DNA of 64,000 bases from Paraburkholderia sp. ZP32-5 (GTDB lineage: Bacteria; Pseudomonadota; Gammaproteobacteria; Burkholderiales; Burkholderiaceae). A program made the translations under genes and the position numbers. Below, piece after piece: positions 60,080-64,000 of the stretch; position 1 is the first letter of the stretch, and every line of letters begins with the position of its first letter. The stretch lies in contig NZ_JAJEJP010000003.1 of NCBI RefSeq assembly GCF_021390495.1, forward strand, positions 62,001 through 126,000, given 5' to 3'. The notes below the pieces were generated by a model. The model was given only the letters and a program-made list of their open reading frames with translations, searched no databases and was not told where the DNA came from.

Positions 60080-60568
60080 ATGGCGAGTTGCCGATCTATC
60101 GTAACGAGGCTCGCGGCCGGCGCCGCGGCCTTCAGCGCCTGCGCCGTACCCATCATCGTTCATGGCGAGGAACTCGCGAACGTGGCGACGCATTCGCAGC
60201 GCTACGGCGCGTACATCAGCATCTCGGCGTACGACGATCCGCTGCTCAAGGGCGTGACCTGCTACCTGTCAGGCGCGCGCGCCGAAAACTGGGGCAACTA
60301 TTCGCAACTGGATCGAAGCGCCGGCGTGACCGTGGCGTGCCGGCAAGTCGGCAAACTGCGCACGCCTGCCCGGATTCCCGCGCAGGCGCTGGTATTCGAC
60401 GAATCCGCGAACCCGATTTTCAGCGCCATTCACGTGGTACGGATTCTCGACGCGAGACGCTCGGCGGTGCTGTACTTCAGCTACACGGAAAGCGATGTGG
60501 CCGGCGATCTGCCCGGCCACATCGACGTCATCCGTCTGCCCGCCGACGGCAATCGCGCGGGCCAGTAG
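60080..60568 (+). CDS. creA: CreA family protein
   Basis: This 162-residue secreted protein has a signal peptide (IVTRLAAGAAAFSACAVPII then VHG-EE). The body matches CreA: ISAYDDPLLKGVTCYLSGAR, GVTVACRQVGKLRTPARIP, FSAIHVVRILDARRSAVLYF. CreA is a conserved periplasmic protein of unknown activity. GGGAG precedes the ATG at 60080. It heads a unit with the PHB depolymerase and kinase genes and is driven by the FNR box at 59970. Confidence 0.88.
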   Translation: MASCRSIVTRLAAGAAAFSACAVPIIVHGEELANVATHSQRYGAYISISAYDDPLLKGVTCYLSGARAENWGNYSQLDRSAGVTVACRQVGKLRTPARIPAQALVFDESANPIFSAIHVVRILDARRSAVLYFSYTESDVAGDLPGHIDVIRLPADGNRAGQ

Positions 60569-60663
60569 CAGTCCGGCCGTGGCGGCGCGGCAGCGCGCGG
60601 CGGGCTCGGCCGGGAGTTCGTATGAGCTGGGCGCCGTGCTATCGACGCCAGCCGGAGCCGACC

Positions 60664-61980
60664 ATGTGGTACGCCTTCATCGATGCACAGCGACGTCTGA
60701 CCCGCGCCTTCGCCGGCGCGCTGCTGGCGGAATCCGGCGGGTCCGCGCCATCGCGGTCACACTGGTTCACGCCGGAAAATGCGACCGATGCGTTCAGCCA
60801 GTGGCTGCTCAGATCGGCGTGCGCGTTCGAACAGCCGCCGCCGTTCGCCATTGGCCCGGTGGCGGGTGACGGCAGGTGGATCGCCGTCGAGGAAAGCGTC
60901 GTCGCATCGCTGCCGGCCGGCGCATTGCGCCGCTTCAGACGCAACCTGACGACGCCATGTGCGGACCCAAAGCTGCCGGTCCTGCTGTGCGCGCCGCTCG
61001 CCGGACATCACGCGGTCATGCTGCGCGAAACCGTCGAGACCTTGCTCGAAGAGCGCGACGTGTTCCTCACGGACTGGGCCGACGCACGCGACGTGCCACG
61101 CGAAGCCGGGCCGCTGTCGCTCGACGACTACGTGCTCGCTGTCGAGCACTTCGCCGGCGCTGCTTGCGCGCTGGGGTCGCCAGTCCATGCTGTCGCGATC
61201 TGCCAGGCGGCCGTGCCGGCGCTCGCCGCCGCCGCGCTATCGGCAGCGGCTCAGCCGCGCCCAATCGCGAGCGTGTCGCTGCTCGGCGGCCCGATCGATA
61301 CCCGTCTGAACCCGACCGTCATGAATCGTTTCGCGAACACGCACACGCTCGACTGGTTTCGCGACCACGCGATCGACATCGTCCCGCCGCCGTGTCGCGG
61401 CGCCGGCCGGCGCGTCTATCCGGGCTTCGTGCAGCAGGCGGCCCTTCTCGCCGTCCACCCGGAGCGGCATCTGCATCTCGAATCCGATTACTGGTCCTGC
61501 TGGTTCGCCGGCGACATGGCGGGCGCCGCGCGAGCGCTGCGCTCGCTGAACGAATACGCGGCGGTGCTCGACATGGCGGAATGCTATTTCCTCGATATCG
61601 TTCGCGTGGTCTTTCAGGACCATCTGCTGCCGCGCAATCTGTGGTCCGTCGCCGGACGCCATGTGGACAGCGCCGCGCTACGCGACATGCCGTTGTGCAC
61701 GATCGAGGGCGACTGCGACGACATCACGGGCGCGCAGCAGTGCCATTGCGCGCATGCGCTGTGCGGCGCGGCGCGGCCTGCTTCGACGCGGATACGACGG
61801 CGGCTCACCGTGACGCAATGCAATCACTACGAGCTCTTTACCGGCCCGCGCTGGCGCGATGCCGTTTTTCCGGCGTTGCGCGCATTCTGGAGCGAAGCCG
61901 AGGACATCGCGTCGAACGGGCGCGACGAGCGCGGCACGACCACCCTGGCCGGCGTATCGGGCAGCAGGAGCGCCGCATGA
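60664..61980 (+). CDS. phaZ: Intracellular polyhydroxybutyrate depolymerase (PhaZ-like)
   Basis: This 438-residue alpha/beta hydrolase has LLCAPLAGHHAVMLRETVET, DVFLTDWADARDVPREAGPL, SLDDYVLAVEHF and the nucleophile region HAVAICQAAVPALAA, where a cysteine stands in place of the usual lipase-box serine, as in PhaZ of Ralstonia. The C-terminal QCHCAHALCGAARP and QCNHYELFTGPRWRDAVFPA fit the PHB_depo_C domain. It would release stored carbon when respiration is limited. GGAG six bases before the ATG at 60664. Its stop overlaps the next start (ATGA). Confidence 0.85.
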   Translation: MWYAFIDAQRRLTRAFAGALLAESGGSAPSRSHWFTPENATDAFSQWLLRSACAFEQPPPFAIGPVAGDGRWIAVEESVVASLPAGALRRFRRNLTTPCADPKLPVLLCAPLAGHHAVMLRETVETLLEERDVFLTDWADARDVPREAGPLSLDDYVLAVEHFAGAACALGSPVHAVAICQAAVPALAAAALSAAAQPRPIASVSLLGGPIDTRLNPTVMNRFANTHTLDWFRDHAIDIVPPPCRGAGRRVYPGFVQQAALLAVHPERHLHLESDYWSCWFAGDMAGAARALRSLNEYAAVLDMAECYFLDIVRVVFQDHLLPRNLWSVAGRHVDSAALRDMPLCTIEGDCDDITGAQQCHCAHALCGAARPASTRIRRRLTVTQCNHYELFTGPRWRDAVFPALRAFWSEAEDIASNGRDERGTTTLAGVSGSRSAA

Positions 61981-63620
61981 GATCGCAGCCGATGCGCCAG
62001 CATCGCGCACGCCGCGCTAATACGCCGGTTCGGGGCATCCAGCACGTCGCCAACCGTGTCCGCGCCGCGCGGCGCGCACTACGCGGGCTCGACGCAGCGT
62101 TGCGCAGGGCCGCCACCTACCGGCATCCCGCGGGAAGGATCGTCCGGATCGAAACGCATATTTCGGTCGTGTATCTCGCCGGGCGCTTCGCCTACAAGAT
62201 CATCAAACCCGTCGCGCCGGGCTTCGCGGATTTCACCCCTGCTGCAACACGCGAGCGCTGCTGCGAAGCGCAGCTCCGTCTGAACCGGCCGCTGGCGCGC
62301 GGCCTTTACGTCGGCGTTCTGCCGATCACTCGCGCCGCCGGCACGCTGAAACTCGGTGGCGGCGGCACCCCGGTCGAGCACGCGGTCAGAATGCGCCGTT
62401 TCGCCGAGGCGATGCTGTTTTCGAGTCTTGCGGCACACGGCATGCTTACGCCGCGCGACATCGACGGCGCGGCCGCGCGTCTCGCCGACTACTATCGCCG
62501 CGCGCCGCGCGACGTGCCCGTGACCCGCTACGGCAGTGCCGCGTTGCTGCGCAGCCAGGTCGAGGCGATCAGCGCCCCGCTGGTTGCCGGCTACGGCCAC
62601 CCGGCACTGCCCGGCATAGCGTCGTGGTGCGCGCAACAGCTGAACGATCTTGCGCCACTGATCGATCGACGCCGCGCCGACGGCTTCGTGCGTGGCTGCC
62701 ATGGCGATCTGCATCTGGACAACGTGGTGCGCTGGCGCGGCGCGATTGCGATGTTCGACTGTATCGACTTCGACGATGCATTGCGCTGGATCGATGTCGC
62801 CGCCGACATCGCTTTCCTCGTCATGGATCTGCGCGCGCGTGCCGGAGCACGCTTTGCCAACCGCTTGCTGAACCGTTGGCTCGAACTCTCGGGCGACTAT
62901 GCGGCGCTTTCATTGATGCCGCTGTACGTGGCGTACCGGGCGCTGGTGCGGGCATGGGTTGCCTGCCTGAAAGCCGGCACGGCGGCGCGCGAAGGCGCCA
63001 CCGTGCCGCGGGACGCCGAACGCTACATCGAGATCGCACGGCAGCAGACGCGCAAGCCGGGTCCCGTGCTGCTGTTGTGTCATGGTTATTCCGGCTCGGG
63101 CAAATCGGTCGCGAGCCGCGCGCTCGCGGATCTGAGCGGCGCGGTGCGCATATCGAGCGATGCCGAACGCAAGCGCATGCAGCCGTCGCTCGATGCCAGG
63201 GCCGCGCTTGGCGCGCAACACTACACCGACGCGGCACGGCATGCGGTCTATGAACGCCTGCTGGACATCGCAGCCGGCGTGCTGCAAAGCGGCCATAGCG
63301 CAATCGTCGATGCGACCTTTCTCGAAGGGCGCCACCGTCGCGCGTTTTTCGCGCTCGCCGAACGGCTCGGCGTGCCGGCCCGCATTCTCGACTTTCGCGC
63401 CGAAACCGCGGTGCTTGCGCGACGCATCGAAGCGCGCGCGCAGGGTCCGCGTGATCTGTCCGACGCGAACACCGCGACGCTCAGGCGTCAACTGGACGAT
63501 GCGCAAGCGCTGACGTCCGCCGAACAGGCACGGACCGTGTCATTCGATACCGCGGTTCCAGTCGAAACGTTCGATACCCCCGCGTTCTGGCAGCCTGTCC
63601 TCGAGCTGATGCTTCGCTGA
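61977..63620 (+). CDS. Bifunctional aminoglycoside-phosphotransferase-like/AAA P-loop kinase protein
   Basis: This is a 547-residue protein. The N-terminal half is an APH/choline-kinase-like domain with the catalytic loop VRGCHGDLHLDNVV and metal loop MFDCIDFDDALRWIDVA, then DIAFLVMDLRARA. The C-terminal part from about residue 360 is a P-loop kinase (AAA_33) with Walker A LLCHGYSGSGKSVASRAL, HSAIVDATFLEGRHR and a lid arginine region. Such fusions (COG2187 plus COG0645) are known but their substrates are not. ATGA overlap with phaZ suggests coupling. The open frame upstream of 61977 is only a shadow of phaZ. Confidence 0.85.
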   Translation: MRSQPMRQHRARRANTPVRGIQHVANRVRAARRALRGLDAALRRAATYRHPAGRIVRIETHISVVYLAGRFAYKIIKPVAPGFADFTPAATRERCCEAQLRLNRPLARGLYVGVLPITRAAGTLKLGGGGTPVEHAVRMRRFAEAMLFSSLAAHGMLTPRDIDGAAARLADYYRRAPRDVPVTRYGSAALLRSQVEAISAPLVAGYGHPALPGIASWCAQQLNDLAPLIDRRRADGFVRGCHGDLHLDNVVRWRGAIAMFDCIDFDDALRWIDVAADIAFLVMDLRARAGARFANRLLNRWLELSGDYAALSLMPLYVAYRALVRAWVACLKAGTAAREGATVPRDAERYIEIARQQTRKPGPVLLLCHGYSGSGKSVASRALADLSGAVRISSDAERKRMQPSLDARAALGAQHYTDAARHAVYERLLDIAAGVLQSGHSAIVDATFLEGRHRRAFFALAERLGVPARILDFRAETAVLARRIEARAQGPRDLSDANTATLRRQLDDAQALTSAEQARTVSFDTAVPVETFDTPAFWQPVLELMLR

Positions 63621-63633
63621 AGGATTGGGCGCG

Positions 63634-63680
63634 GCGGCTTTGCGATTCAGGGATTCAGGTACAGAACCTGAAAAAGCCGC
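63634..63680. other. Nested inverted repeats between convergent genes
   Basis: GCGGCTTT (63634-63641) pairs with AAAGCCGC (63673-63680) and TTCAGGT (63654-63660) with ACCTGAA (63666-63672), making one stem with a 12-base one-sided bulge. It covers the stop of the DUF1488 gene and may act as an RNA end for either strand. Confidence 0.4.
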
Positions 63681-63930
63681 TGTGCAGCAGCACGGGCTTC
63701 GCGCCGACTTCGTCGAGCAGGCGCTGCGCGGCCAGTTCGATCTCGAAGCGATGCGCGACGAACGCGCTGACGAGATCTTCCTCACGCAGCGAGTGGGCGC
63801 CGAAATGATCTTCGAGCGCTTCGGCCGTGATCGCGCACTGCACGGGGTGGTCGTCGACGAGCGCCGGAAACGCCAGCACCAGATCCCGCGCGCAATATTC
63901 GGGGAGGCTCGATGGAAACGAAATATGCAT
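63655..63930 (-). CDS. DUF1488 family protein
   Basis: This 91-residue protein has ISFPSSLPEYCARDLVLAFP, QCAITAEALEDHFGAHSLRE (the strongest family signature) and LLDEVGAKPVLLHSGFFRF. DUF1488 proteins are small, cytoplasmic and of unknown function. AGAGG precedes the ATG at 63930 with normal spacing; an in-frame ATG at 63963 has no ribosome site. It converges with the kinase gene. The remaining 70 bases to the window end show no recognisable gene. Confidence 0.85.
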   Translation of the reverse strand: MHISFPSSLPEYCARDLVLAFPALVDDHPVQCAITAEALEDHFGAHSLREEDLVSAFVAHRFEIELAAQRLLDEVGAKPVLLHSGFFRFCT

Positions 63931-64000
63931 GGTGACAACCTCTTCGGGCATGAAATGACGCACCGGTTGACCTTCGACGCATCGGAGGCTGTACGGCGTA

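Noticed and set aside
60876..61976. Extension of the kinase frame upstream across the depolymerase gene
   Set aside because: It is an out-of-frame reading of phaZ; the ATGA overlap at 61977 gives a natural start.
1..64000. CRISPR arrays, tRNA, rRNA genes, prophage or complete insertion sequences
   Set aside because: No direct-repeat/spacer pattern, cloverleaf, ribosomal sequence or full transposase with inverted repeats was noticed; only the short transposase relic at 23888-24049.

Overview
The window reads as chromosomal DNA of a Burkholderiales bacterium, most likely Paraburkholderia, Caballeronia or Burkholderia. The evidence is the high GC content, the gene families present, AGGAG-type ribosome sites and mosaic catabolic clusters. 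No rRNA, tRNA, CRISPR array or intact mobile element was seen. The species is not established.

Region 1 (1-23.6 kb) is a catabolic gene cluster. Minus-strand unit A starts at a good sigma70-type promoter (8407-8436). It encodes a NitT/TauT-type ABC importer (binding protein, two permeases, ATPase), an ATP-dependent hydantoinase/oxoprolinase pair (HyuA/HyuB-like) and an MFS exporter cut by the window edge. Minus-strand unit B (16024 to 8561) ends at a clear terminator. It encodes an epimerase-like SDR, a class II aldolase/adducin protein, a Gfo/Idh/MocA dehydrogenase, a phthalate-dioxygenase-like Rieske oxygenase, RidA, a LigJ-like amidohydrolase, an RraA/LigK-like aldolase and a 4,5-dihydroxyphthalate-decarboxylase-like protein. 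Plus-strand genes follow: a MarR regulator, an SDR, a second HyuA/HyuB pair and an ACS-type MFS importer. The set suggests breakdown of an aromatic or N-heterocyclic carboxylic acid. No ring-cleavage dioxygenase and no oxygenase reductase are present.

Region 2 (23.6-31.7 kb) begins at a scar holding relics of a crotonase and a transposase. It then has a minus-strand unit (CaiB-type CoA-transferase, GntR regulator, MFS permease, amidohydrolase, amidase) and a divergent CitE-like lyase, with a palindrome between them that suits the GntR protein. The likely chemistry is activation of a hydroxy-acid to its CoA ester followed by C-C cleavage. About 740 bp without a recognisable gene follow.

Region 3 (31.7-64 kb) looks like a low-oxygen and persistence island. 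It contains an amino-acid antiporter fused to a periplasmic binding domain, a SulP transporter, the complete arginine deiminase operon arcDABC, a cation/proton antiporter, CBS, BON, Hsp20 and universal stress proteins, a rhomboid protease, a metallo-beta-lactamase/beta-CASP protein, a nitroreductase, a P1B-5 ATPase with a hemerythrin domain, CreA, an intracellular PHB depolymerase and a small-molecule kinase. Thirteen FNR/ANR-type boxes (TTGAT-N4-ATCAA or one to two mismatches) lie upstream of almost every transcription unit. Most have a -10-like hexamer 21-22 nt from the box edge, the geometry of class II FNR-activated promoters. The region therefore looks like one oxygen-responsive regulon. 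It resembles, from memory, the low-oxygen-activated (lxa) locus described in Burkholderia cenocepacia.
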